DNA from: an uncultured Flavobacteriales bacterium
Lineage (GTDB): Bacteria; Bacteroidota; Bacteroidia; Flavobacteriales_D; Parvicellaceae
Direction of reading: 5' to 3'
Length of the DNA: 6,508 nucleotides
NCBI GenBank assembly: GCA_938084875.1
Contig: CALKFX010000157.1
Coordinates: 1 to 6,508, forward strand
A program made the translations under genes and the position numbers. The notes beneath the pieces were generated by a model. The model had not been told where the DNA came from and made no database searches. It saw only the letters and a program-made list of their open reading frames with translations. Within the stretch, counting starts at the first letter, position 1; each line of letters starts with the position of its first letter. Of this stretch, positions 1-6,508 are shown piece after piece.

Positions 1-775
1 CTAAAGAAGCTTCTAATAATAATTTTTCTTGAAAAGGATCGCCTACTTGCACTGCTGGCAAATCATCCATTGAATCTTCTGTCATATCTTTAGATGCAAA
101 GGCAGCTCCATGAATACCATCTTTTCCAGTTGAGGAACCAACTATAAATACTGGATTACCAACCCCAGTAGCAGTAGCTGAAATTAAATTATCAACACTC
201 ATTATTCCTGCAGAAAATGCATTTACTAAAGGATTTTGGTCGTAGCTTTCGTCAAAAGAAACTTCACCAGAAAGTACAGGGATTCCAAAAGAATTTCCGT
301 AGTCTCCAATTCCCTTGACTACCCCTTTTAAAAGCCATTTAGTTCTAGTATTTTCAAAAGGACCAAATCTTAAAGAATTCATTTGAGCAATTGGTCTAGC
401 TCCCATTGTAAAAATATCTCTATTAATACCACCTACACCAGTTGCTGCCCCTTGATATGGTTCTAAAGCACTAGGATGATTATGAGACTCTATTTTAAAT
501 GCACAAGCAAGTCCATCGCCAATATCTACTAACCCTGCATTTTCTTCCCCGGCCTTAACCAACATGTGAGGACCATCTTTAGGTAATTTTTTGAGCCAAT
601 ATATTGAGTTTTTATATGAGCAATGTTCAGACCACATTACAGAGTATATACTTAATTCTGTAAAATTAGGAGTTCTACCTAAAATTTCACAAATATGGGT
701 GAATTCTTCTTTTTTCAATCCCAACTCTACTGCTTGTTCGGCACTGGCTGGTTTGTTTTGCTGATTATTAGACAT
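1..775 (-). CDS. purL: Phosphoribosylformylglycinamidine synthase, short-form PurL subunit (N-terminal part, cut by window edge)
   Basis: This is the N-terminal 258 residues of FGAM synthase subunit PurL, which performs the ATP-dependent conversion of FGAR to FGAM in cytoplasmic de novo purine synthesis. The frame is open from the ATG at 775-773 to the window edge. Visible hallmarks are the ILGRTPNFTE segment (residues 31-40), WSEHCSYKNS with the conserved His51, KIESHNHPS (94-102; Glu96 and the histidines belong to the ATP/metal site), QGAATGVGGI (108-117), MGARPIA (124-130) and GKDGIHGA (217-224). The protein begins directly with the AIRS-like core and has no long N-terminal PurS-like domain. 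It is therefore the small form (about 740 residues in the family), which as a rule works with separate PurS and PurQ subunits. None of these partners is visible in the window. It is transcribed divergently from the rest of the window, from a promoter close to its start. The identification is very secure; the form is inferred from the N-terminus only. Confidence 0.97.
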   Translation of the reverse strand, partial: MSNNQQNKPASAEQAVELGLKKEEFTHICEILGRTPNFTELSIYSVMWSEHCSYKNSIYWLKKLPKDGPHMLVKAGEENAGLVDIGDGLACAFKIESHNHPSALEPYQGAATGVGGINRDIFTMGARPIAQMNSLRFGPFENTRTKWLLKGVVKGIGDYGNSFGIPVLSGEVSFDESYDQNPLVNAFSAGIMSVDNLISATATGVGNPVFIVGSSTGKDGIHGAAFASKDMTEDSMDDLPAVQVGDPFQEKLLLEASL

Positions 776-791
776 AATAAAATATAAGGAA

Positions 792-825
792 CAAAAATAA
801 TTAAAGAATGAAAGGATGCGCTCAA
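792..825 (-). promoter_or_regulatory. Probable purL promoter (Bacteroidota type)
   Basis: Read on the minus strand, 799-792 is TATTTTTG, an exact match to the Bacteroidota -7 consensus TAnnTTTG. A TTG (825-823, within TTTTG) lies 23 bp upstream, at the long end of the 17-23 bp spacing reported for flavobacterial -33/-7 promoters. The last G of the -7 box is 16 nt before the purL ATG, so the leader would be only about 10 nt. The assignment is by motif and position; such boxes also occur by chance in AT-rich DNA. Confidence 0.5.
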
Positions 826-886
826 AATGTTATTGATTTACTAACATTATTTTAAGGATTGTAATTATTGTACTTGAGTGCAAATA

Positions 887-904
887 ATTTAATTATAATT
901 AAAT
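887..904. repeat. Perfect 18-bp palindrome in the divergent intergenic region
   Basis: ATTTAATTATAATTAAAT reads identically on both strands. It lies between the divergent purL gene and the membrane protein gene, about 60 bp upstream of the proposed purL -33 element. Its 12-nt core TTAATTATAATT occurs again at 1027-1038, inside the membrane protein reading frame. It could be an operator for a dimeric regulator. It consists only of A and T in a very AT-rich region, so chance is a real alternative. The rest of 776-1002 holds no gene that I can support. Confidence 0.3.
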
Positions 905-975
905 AAGAAAATAACAAAGATTCCATACAGGAAATAAATTTTAAATACTATAATATGTGCTTTGCATATTTTTTA

Positions 976-983
976 TAAATTGG
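976..983 (+). promoter_or_regulatory. Weak candidate -7 box for the membrane protein gene
   Basis: TAAATTGG matches TAnnTTTG at five of the six fixed positions, and no good -33 TTG lies at the usual distance. Its last base is 19 nt before the CTG at 1003, the same distance as between the exact -7 box and the ATG of guaB in this window. This mildly favours translation starting near 1003 rather than at the ATG at 1303. The call is tentative. Confidence 0.22.
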
Positions 984-1002
984 ATAAATATAAGATATCC
1001 CA

Positions 1003-2292
1003 CTGACGCCTTTTATTTATATCTGCTTAATTATAATTGCAATTTTTAAACTAAAATTTTTCAATTCTAAAAGTATTTCTAGGACTGAAATTGTTAGTGC
1101 TTTTGTCTTAAAACTTTGTGGTGGAATAATACTTTATTACATCTACACTAAGTATTATACTCAAAGACATACAGCAGATATATTTAAATATTACGATGAC
1201 AGCTTAGTACTTTATAATTCCTTCTTTAAAAATCCAATAGATTTTTTTAAAATCATTCTTGGCTTAGATTTTAATAGAGAATATTTTTCGTTTAATTATT
1301 ATATGGAAATGAATAATTGGGATACTTCCTATAAAAACTCATTAATGAATGAGTCTAGACTCTTAATTAAGATAAATGCAATTTTAAATATAATAGGTTT
1401 AAAAAATTATTTTTTTAACTCCATCTCATTTATTCTAATGGCTTTTGTCGGTGAATTTTTAATATTTAAAAGTTTGATAGTTAAATTTAAATTTAAAAAT
1501 CCAAAGATTTTATTTTGGTCATTGCTATTGTTTCCAAGTATTTTTCTTTGGAGCTCTGGAATATTAAAAGAACCATTGATAATTTTATCATTTGGACTAA
1601 TACTTAATTCTTTAACTGTTAGAAGAAGAGCAAAATGGATTATTATAAGTTCATTTATAATAGCTTCACTAATTATTTTTAAGGTTAAGTTTTATATTTT
1701 TATTTGCTTTTTTCCAGCTTTAATTTCTTATATAATTTCTGAAAAAACAAAATTTAAAGCTCTAAGAATAATATTTACAGTTTGTGCGATTATAGCTGTA
1801 ATAATTTTCGCAATGGGGAAAATGAATAACTCTTTTAATCCATTAAAAATTCTTTCTCAAAAGCAAAATGACTTTATAACCTTGAGTGAATTATTTGATA
1901 CTGGTAGTGCTTTTAAAATAATTCCAATTGAACCAAATATAAACTCATTAATCAAAGCAATTCCAATGGGCGCAATCAATGGTTTTTTTAGGCCTTTCCC
2001 TAATAACATAAATAATTTATTGCAACTTTTTCCAATGATAGAAAACATGTTATTGTATTTAATGATTTTATATTTGTTTTTCAAAATACTTTTTTTAAAA
2101 ATTAAAATAAAAAAAGATGTTAAAAATGCCTTATGGAACTCTTTATTTTTCATTATTATGCTTTTTACGTTAACTGGTGTTTCCACACCAGTTATTGGCG
2201 CGCTTGTTAGATATAAAGTACCTGGGCTATTATTTCTAATAATTGTAATAAATTTAATGTATGATCAATTTAAAAAACATCCAACTAAATAG
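1003..2292 (+). CDS. Polytopic integral membrane protein of unknown function, start codon uncertain
   Basis: The first ATG in frame is at 1303 (329 residues). The frame is open from 994, and the roughly 100 extra codons encode typical protein: two hydrophobic segments, then a polar stretch with ADIFKYYDD and FFKNPIDFFKIILG. No ATG, GTG or TTG precedes 1303. CTG at 1003 gives 429 residues; ATC at 997 is an alternative that would read I-P-L-T-P-F. From CTG, hydrophobic segments lie near residues 3-20 and 29-48, then a presumed extracytoplasmic loop (about 50-125) with Asp59, Asp65 and Asp66. Several more membrane segments follow, with the notable stretches WSSGILKEPL (Lys189-Glu190) and VSTPVIGALVRYKVP (Arg403). 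The layout of an early acidic loop, an SG-LKE stretch and a late RYK stretch recalls Bacteroidota polytopic proteins related to polysaccharide polymerases (EpsG-like) or GT-C glycosyltransferases. That is a resemblance, not an identification. The stop overlaps the next gene by 32 bp. A damaged 5' end or a sequencing error that removed an ATG is also possible. Confidence 0.75.
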   Translation: MTPFIYICLIIIAIFKLKFFNSKSISRTEIVSAFVLKLCGGIILYYIYTKYYTQRHTADIFKYYDDSLVLYNSFFKNPIDFFKIILGLDFNREYFSFNYYMEMNNWDTSYKNSLMNESRLLIKINAILNIIGLKNYFFNSISFILMAFVGEFLIFKSLIVKFKFKNPKILFWSLLLFPSIFLWSSGILKEPLIILSFGLILNSLTVRRRAKWIIISSFIIASLIIFKVKFYIFICFFPALISYIISEKTKFKALRIIFTVCAIIAVIIFAMGKMNNSFNPLKILSQKQNDFITLSELFDTGSAFKIIPIEPNINSLIKAIPMGAINGFFRPFPNNINNLLQLFPMIENMLLYLMILYLFFKILFLKIKIKKDVKNALWNSLFFIIMLFTLTGVSTPVIGALVRYKVPGLLFLIIVINLMYDQFKKHPTK

Positions 2293-3919
2293 AATTGCTG
2301 TAATTGTTACTATGTTTTTTTTAGTAGCATGCAAAGAAAAAATTAAAGTAGATTTCATCTCTCACAATGGAACTATTTTTTCAATGGATGACAACTATAA
2401 CGTTTATGAAGCTATAGCGGTAAAAAATGGGAAAATTTTAGCTCTTGGAAAAAACGATCAAATATTAAATAAATATTCCTCCAATGAAATCATAGATTTA
2501 AAGGGCATGTTTACATATCCTGGATTTATAGATGCACATTGTCACTTTCTAGCATATGGTCTTCAGCAAGGAATGGTAGATGTTTCAAGTGCCAATTCTT
2601 TTCAAGAAACAATCGATATACTAAAAAAAAATAAAGATAAACAAAACAAAAACTGGCTAATTGGATACGGATGGGACCAAAACCAGTGGAAAGACAAAAA
2701 CTGGCCAAACAATAATCTATTGAATGAGCATTTTAAAGATTTGAATATTGTACTTCATAGAATAGATGGACACGTTATTATGGCAAATGAAATGGCTATT
2801 AAAACTGCAAAAGTTGCATTAGATACAACAATTGAAGGAGGGTATATTGAAAGAATTGATCAAAAAATCACTGGCTTATTTGTAGACAATGCAATGAGTT
2901 TGATTTTGGAAAAAATTCCTAAACCAGATGAATCTTCTAAAAAAAAGGCTTTATTAAAAGCTCAAGAAGATTGTTTGTCTCTAGGACTAACTACAGTTGA
3001 TATTGCAGGTCTCAACAAAGAAGATGTAGAACTAATTGACAAACTCCACAAATCAAAAGAATTGAAAATAAAAGTGTTTGCAATGCTTTCGGATAATGAG
3101 AATAATTTAAAGTACTACTTAGATACTATAGCAGAACCATATAAGACAAATAAATTAAATGTTCGTTCTTTTAAATTTTTTGCAGACGGATCTTTAGGGT
3201 CTAGAGGAGCTTGTCTTTTGAAACCTTATTCTGATCAGAAAAAAACTTATGGAATGCTATTGCAAAATCAAAAGATTTATGAAGAAAAACTTTTTAAAAT
3301 TAAAGAATCAGGTTTTCAAGCATGCACCCATGCTATAGGAGACTCCACCAATAGAACAGTTCTAAAATCCTATGCTAAAATTCTAGAATCATCTAATGAT
3401 TTAAGATGGCGAGTAGAGCATGTTCAATGCATTCATCCAAATGATATAAACTTTTTTAATCAATACAATATAATTCCATCTGTTCAACCCACTCATGCTA
3501 CTTCAGATTATTCATGGGCTGCTCTAAGACTTGGTGAAAAAAGATTAAAAGAATGCTATCAGTACCAAACGCTGTTGGAACAAAATTTTTTAATTGCTCT
3601 TGGAACAGATTTTCCAGTTGAAAAGATCAATCCTATTTATACATTTTATGCTGCAGTTTTTAGAAAAAACAATATGGGAAAACCATTAAGTGGATTTCAA
3701 AAAAACGAAGCTTTGACTAGAATTAATGCCCTTAAAGGTATGACTATTTGGGCTGCACTTGCAAACTATGAGGAAACCGAAAAAGGGAGTTTAGAAATTG
3801 GAAAATCTGGAGATATGGTAGTTTTAAATACTGAAATTTTAAGTCAAGATGAAAACGATATTTTAAATACTAAAGTTCTCTACACAATAATTGATGGTGA
3901 AAATGTCTACAATTATTAA
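2261..3919 (+). CDS. YtcJ-like metal-dependent amidohydrolase, predicted lipoprotein
   Basis: This 552-residue protein belongs to the amidohydrolase superfamily (Amidohydro_3/YtcJ group, which includes N-substituted formamide deformylase). The ATG at 2261 provides a full lipoprotein signal: Lys5 and Arg11, a hydrophobic run IAVIVTMFFLVA and a lipobox LVAC with Cys24. The ATG at 2312 would shorten the signal. After a small beta domain (about 28-85) comes the barrel with PGFIDAHCH (metal ligands His93 and His95), FADGSLGSRG (307-316), THAIGDS (His357), VEHVQ (His387) and GTDFPVE (Asp450). The C-terminus KGSLEIGKSGDMVVL rebuilds the beta domain. All expected metal-site residues and the usual family length of about 550 are present, so it should be active on an amide or related C-N bond; the substrate cannot be read from the sequence. 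It is presumably membrane-anchored in the periplasm or on the surface. It overlaps the upstream membrane protein gene by 32 bp, which suggests co-transcription and perhaps translational coupling. Confidence 0.93.
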   Translation: MINLKNIQLNRIAVIVTMFFLVACKEKIKVDFISHNGTIFSMDDNYNVYEAIAVKNGKILALGKNDQILNKYSSNEIIDLKGMFTYPGFIDAHCHFLAYGLQQGMVDVSSANSFQETIDILKKNKDKQNKNWLIGYGWDQNQWKDKNWPNNNLLNEHFKDLNIVLHRIDGHVIMANEMAIKTAKVALDTTIEGGYIERIDQKITGLFVDNAMSLILEKIPKPDESSKKKALLKAQEDCLSLGLTTVDIAGLNKEDVELIDKLHKSKELKIKVFAMLSDNENNLKYYLDTIAEPYKTNKLNVRSFKFFADGSLGSRGACLLKPYSDQKKTYGMLLQNQKIYEEKLFKIKESGFQACTHAIGDSTNRTVLKSYAKILESSNDLRWRVEHVQCIHPNDINFFNQYNIIPSVQPTHATSDYSWAALRLGEKRLKECYQYQTLLEQNFLIALGTDFPVEKINPIYTFYAAVFRKNNMGKPLSGFQKNEALTRINALKGMTIWAALANYEETEKGSLEIGKSGDMVVLNTEILSQDENDILNTKVLYTIIDGENVYNY

Positions 3920-3987
3920 AAAGTCTTTTTAAATGTTAAATATGTCTTAAATACTACACTGATATCTACCACATAGAAGTATTTTTC

Positions 3988-3995
3988 TAAATTTG
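3988..3995 (+). promoter_or_regulatory. Probable guaB -7 promoter box
   Basis: TAAATTTG exactly matches the Bacteroidota -7 consensus TAnnTTTG and sits in the 95-bp gap after the amidohydrolase gene, 19 nt before the guaB ATG. No TTG is found at the expected -33 position (the closest is CTG at 3959-3961, spacing 26), so only the -7 element is supported. The predicted leader is about 10 nt, too short for a riboswitch. The box indicates that guaB and the downstream parvulin gene can be transcribed separately from the genes upstream. Confidence 0.5.
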
Positions 3996-4014
3996 CAAAA
4001 CTTTCATTTTATTT

Positions 4015-5487
4015 ATGCTAGATAATAAAGAAAAATTTATTGGAGAAGGATTAACTTACGACGATGTACTATTGGTACCTGCTTACTCTGAAAATTTACC
4101 TCATGAAGTGAATTTAGGTTCTAAATTCACTAGAAATATAGTTATAAATACACCAATCATTTCTGCTGCTATGGATACGGTTACAGAGCACGAACTAGCT
4201 ATTTCTATTGCTCAACAAGGTGGAATTGGAGTTATTCATAAAAACATGTCTATTGTGAGACAGGCCAATGAAGTTAGAAAGGTTAAAAGGTCTGAAAGTG
4301 GAATGATATTAGACCCAATTACACTAAACGAAGAAGCTTTAGTTGGAGATGCTTTAAGATTAATGGCTGAAAACAAAATTGGAGGAATTCCGGTAATAAG
4401 CAAAGAAAGAAAGTTAAAAGGCATTGTAACAAATAGAGATTTAAGATTCGAAAAAAAACTAAATAAAAAAATTGCAGAAGTAATGACGACAGAAAATCTT
4501 GTTACTGCAAATGAGGATGTTGATTTAGTAAAAGCGGAAAATATTCTTCAAAATCATAAAATAGAAAAATTACCGGTTATTGATGAAAATGATTTTTTAG
4601 TAGGTTTAATCACATTTAAAGATATCATCAAAGTAAAGCAGCATCCAAATAGCTGTAAAGACGAATTTGGCAGATTAAGAGTTGCTGCCGCTGTAGGAGT
4701 ATCCAAAGATACTTTTGATAGAATTGAAGCTTTGGTGAAATCAAGTGTTGATGCGATAGTTATCGATACCGCCCATGGACATTCAAAAGGAGTAATTGAT
4801 TTATTAAAAGAGGTAAAAAAAGAATATCCAAACCTAGATGTTGTGGTAGGTAATATTGCAACTGGAGAAGCAGCATTAGATCTTGTTCGAGCGGGTGCTG
4901 ATGCAATAAAAGTAGGAATTGGACCAGGATCAATTTGTACAACAAGAATTATAGCTGGTGTTGGTTATCCTCAGCTTTCAGCCATTATGAATGTTAAGAA
5001 AGCTCTTGAAGGCTCATCAGTTCCCATAATTGCTGACGGTGGAATTAGATTTACTGGAGACATACCCAAAGCAATTGCATCTGGAGCATCTAGTGTTATG
5101 ATGGGTTCTATGTTTGCAGGCACACAAGAATCACCAGGAGAAACTATAATTTACGAAGGAAGAAAATTCAAAACTTATCGAGGAATGGGTTCTATCGAAG
5201 CCATGCAAAAAGGATCTAAGGACAGATATTTTCAAGAAGATGAAAATGACATTAAAAAACTAGTTCCAGAAGGTATTTCTGCAAGAGTTCCTTTTAAAGG
5301 ATCTTTAAAGGAAGTAATGCACCAATTAATCGGAGGACTCAGAGCAGGAATGGGTTATTGTGGGGCAAAAAATATTGAAAGTTTAATGGATGCAAAGTTT
5401 ATTAAAATTACTAGCTCTGGAATGTTGGAAAGTCATCCACACGATGTTACAATAACAAGAGAGTCACCAAATTATAACATAAGATAA
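4015..5487 (+). CDS. guaB: Inosine-5'-monophosphate dehydrogenase
   Basis: IMP dehydrogenase oxidises IMP to XMP with NAD+, the first committed step to GMP, in the cytoplasm as a tetramer or octamer. The 490 residues match the usual bacterial length. Domains and motifs in order are: the N-terminal barrel start LTYDDVLLVPAYSE (13-26) and ISAAMDTVTE (49-58); two CBS modules (about 96-150 and 155-210), which usually bind adenine or guanine nucleotides and give allosteric control; DTAHGHS (251-257); GIGPGSICTTR with catalytic Cys308; DGGIRFTGD for phosphate binding; the YRGMGS loop (388-393); and the flap KDRYFQ with Arg404-Tyr405, the activating pair. All key residues are intact. The ATG at 4015 fits the family N-terminus and lies 19 nt after a -7 box. 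There is no Shine-Dalgarno sequence, as is usual in Bacteroidota. The next gene begins 12 bp after the stop, indicating an operon. Confidence 0.98.
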   Translation: MLDNKEKFIGEGLTYDDVLLVPAYSENLPHEVNLGSKFTRNIVINTPIISAAMDTVTEHELAISIAQQGGIGVIHKNMSIVRQANEVRKVKRSESGMILDPITLNEEALVGDALRLMAENKIGGIPVISKERKLKGIVTNRDLRFEKKLNKKIAEVMTTENLVTANEDVDLVKAENILQNHKIEKLPVIDENDFLVGLITFKDIIKVKQHPNSCKDEFGRLRVAAAVGVSKDTFDRIEALVKSSVDAIVIDTAHGHSKGVIDLLKEVKKEYPNLDVVVGNIATGEAALDLVRAGADAIKVGIGPGSICTTRIIAGVGYPQLSAIMNVKKALEGSSVPIIADGGIRFTGDIPKAIASGASSVMMGSMFAGTQESPGETIIYEGRKFKTYRGMGSIEAMQKGSKDRYFQEDENDIKKLVPEGISARVPFKGSLKEVMHQLIGGLRAGMGYCGAKNIESLMDAKFIKITSSGMLESHPHDVTITRESPNYNIR

Positions 5488-5499
5488 ATAATTAACTTA

Positions 5500-6508
5500 A
5501 TGAAACTATTCAAAACACTCGGAATTATATTTTGTTATGCAACACTTTCAGGACAAAATAATGCTATTTTAAAAATTGATGATCAAACAGTAAATAAAGC
5601 GGAATTTGAACAAATTTATTGGAAAAACAAAAAAGAAAAAAATGCTACTAAAGAAGATTTAGACGAATATATTCAGCTATTTATCAACTTTAAACTTAAA
5701 GTAATAGCTGCTGAAGAATTAGGTCTAGACACCACAAAGAAATTTATTAATGAACTAAGCGGATATAGAGTTCAATTGGAAAAACCATATTTAATTGATA
5801 CCTCAATAAATGAAGATTTAATAAATGAAGCTTACTACAGAACTATTAATGAAGTTAATGCAAGTCACATAATGACCAAACTTGGACCAAATCCATCACC
5901 AGAAGACACGTTAAAAGCATACAATAAAATATTAGATATTAGAAACAAAATTATTTCAGGGAATATTGGTTTTGAGGAAGCCGCAGAAGAATTATCTGAA
6001 GACCCTTATGCTAAATCAAGTAAAGGAAATCTAGGATTTTTTAATGCGTTTAAAATGTTGTATTCATTTGAATGTGCAGCCTATGAAACACCTATTGGAA
6101 AAGTTTCCGAAATTGTAAGAACCAAATATGGATACCATATAGTCCAACCTAATTCTATAAGGAAAGCCAAAGGAAGAGTGAAAACTAGCCATATAATGAT
6201 AACTACAAGTTCTAAAAAAGAAAACATCCTTTCTGAAGAAAAGATAAATTCTATTTATAAGGACTTGGTTGAAAAAACAAAAACCTTTGAAGAACTAGCT
6301 ATTCAATACTCTGAGGATAGAAAATCCGCTAAAAACGGTGGAGAAATAGGATGGATAAATTCAGGTGGGAATTTTTACCCAGAATTTGAGGAAGCAGTTT
6401 TCTCACTAAAAACAGATGGTGAATACTCAAAGCCATTTAAAACTCCTAATGGTTGGCATATTGTAAAAAGGCTTAGCTATGAACCAATCGGCGACTTGAA
6501 ATCTTTGA
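5500..6508 (+). CDS. Exported peptidyl-prolyl isomerase with two parvulin domains (C-terminus beyond window)
   Basis: The frame opens with ATG at 5500 and is still open at the window end: 336 codons plus one base, no stop. A signal peptide is predicted (Lys2 and Lys5, then LGIIFCYATLSG, with likely cleavage near residues 18-19), so the protein acts in the periplasm. A helical chaperone-like N-domain follows (about 22-115; ILKIDDQTVNKAEFEQIY is the usual entry). Two PpiC/parvulin domains follow. Domain 1 runs about 120-217, from ASHIM (His123) through SEDPYAKSSKGNLGFF and Met186 to GYHIVQ (His213). Domain 2 runs about 228-325, from TSHIM (His231) through SEDRKSAKNGGEIGW to GWHIVKR (His320). 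In domain 2 the usual active-site Met position appears to be Phe292, so its isomerase activity may be altered. The arrangement resembles SurA/PpiD-type folding factors for outer-membrane and secreted proteins. Related Bacteroidota proteins are longer (roughly 450-650 residues), so about a quarter to a half is probably missing. It follows guaB by 12 bp and probably shares its transcript. Confidence 0.92.
   Translation, partial: MKLFKTLGIIFCYATLSGQNNAILKIDDQTVNKAEFEQIYWKNKKEKNATKEDLDEYIQLFINFKLKVIAAEELGLDTTKKFINELSGYRVQLEKPYLIDTSINEDLINEAYYRTINEVNASHIMTKLGPNPSPEDTLKAYNKILDIRNKIISGNIGFEEAAEELSEDPYAKSSKGNLGFFNAFKMLYSFECAAYETPIGKVSEIVRTKYGYHIVQPNSIRKAKGRVKTSHIMITTSSKKENILSEEKINSIYKDLVEKTKTFEELAIQYSEDRKSAKNGGEIGWINSGGNFYPEFEEAVFSLKTDGEYSKPFKTPNGWHIVKRLSYEPIGDLKSL

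Noticed and set aside
808..855. 15-codon plus-strand open frame in the purL upstream region, beginning MKGCAQ
   Set aside because: It is too short to support, overlaps the proposed purL promoter on the other strand, and lacks any tandem codon or attenuator structure.
1857..2186. Minus-strand open frame of 109 codons inside the membrane protein gene
   Set aside because: It is a mirror of a strongly supported plus-strand gene, with low-complexity hydrophobic and lysine-rich translation and no promoter or family resemblance.
2623..2631. Run of nine A bases within the amidohydrolase gene as a possible slippage or phase-variation site
   Set aside because: The frame is intact on both sides, and long A runs are expected from Lys/Asn codons in such AT-rich DNA (another run of eight lies at 2939-2946).
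2526..2708. Minus-strand 60-codon open frame inside the amidohydrolase gene
   Set aside because: It lies opposite the conserved PGFIDAHCH region of a real gene and has no recognisable features.
3916..3932. Inverted repeat TTAAAAAG-T-CTTTTTAA at the stop codon of the amidohydrolase gene, considered as a terminator
   Set aside because: The stem would be only seven A-U pairs with a 3-nt loop and no following U tract, so it is too weak to call.
3920..4014. Possible purine riboswitch upstream of guaB
   Set aside because: The likely transcript leader is only about 10 nt, and no conserved purine aptamer core or paired stems could be seen in the 95-bp gap.
4236..4945. Two minus-strand open frames (4236-4424 and 4760-4945) inside guaB
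   Set aside because: Both are antisense to highly conserved guaB coding sequence, and the second is a Leu/Gln-rich translation typical of shadow frames.

Overview
The window is AT-rich (roughly 30% GC by eye) and looks like a chromosomal segment from a Bacteroidota bacterium, most likely a low-GC member of the Flavobacteriia. Three observations support this: the PurL, GuaB and double-parvulin sequences resemble those of that phylum; Shine-Dalgarno sequences are absent and the start sites are A/T-rich; and boxes of the Bacteroidota sigma factor type (TAnnTTTG) lie just upstream of two genes. The species cannot be named from this sequence. No mobile element, CRISPR array, RNA gene or prophage gene was seen.

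Layout: (1) 1-775, minus strand: the N-terminal 258 codons of purL (short-form FGAM synthase, purine biosynthesis), running off the left edge. (2) 776-1002: a divergent AT-rich intergenic region with a good purL promoter and an 18-bp perfect palindrome. (3) about 1003-2292, plus: a polytopic membrane protein of unknown function. Its reading frame clearly continues about 100 codons upstream of its first ATG (1303), but no ATG, GTG or TTG precedes that point. (4) 2261-3919, plus: a predicted lipoprotein of the YtcJ-like amidohydrolase family, overlapping the membrane protein gene by 32 bp. (5) 4015-5487, plus: guaB (IMP dehydrogenase) with its own -7 box. (6) 5500-6508, plus: the first 336 codons of an exported protein with two parvulin (PpiC) domains, 12 bp after guaB and running off the right edge.

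How the genes relate: purL makes an early intermediate on the way to IMP, and guaB takes IMP to XMP for GMP synthesis, so two purine genes flank the window, although they are divergent and separately promoted. The membrane protein and the lipoprotein overlap and are probably co-transcribed. The parvulin protein probably shares the guaB transcript and acts in the envelope as a folding factor. Nothing here amounts to a convincing new multi-gene system. The points most worth a second look are the anomalous 5' end of the membrane protein gene and its coupling to a lipoprotein amidohydrolase of unknown substrate.
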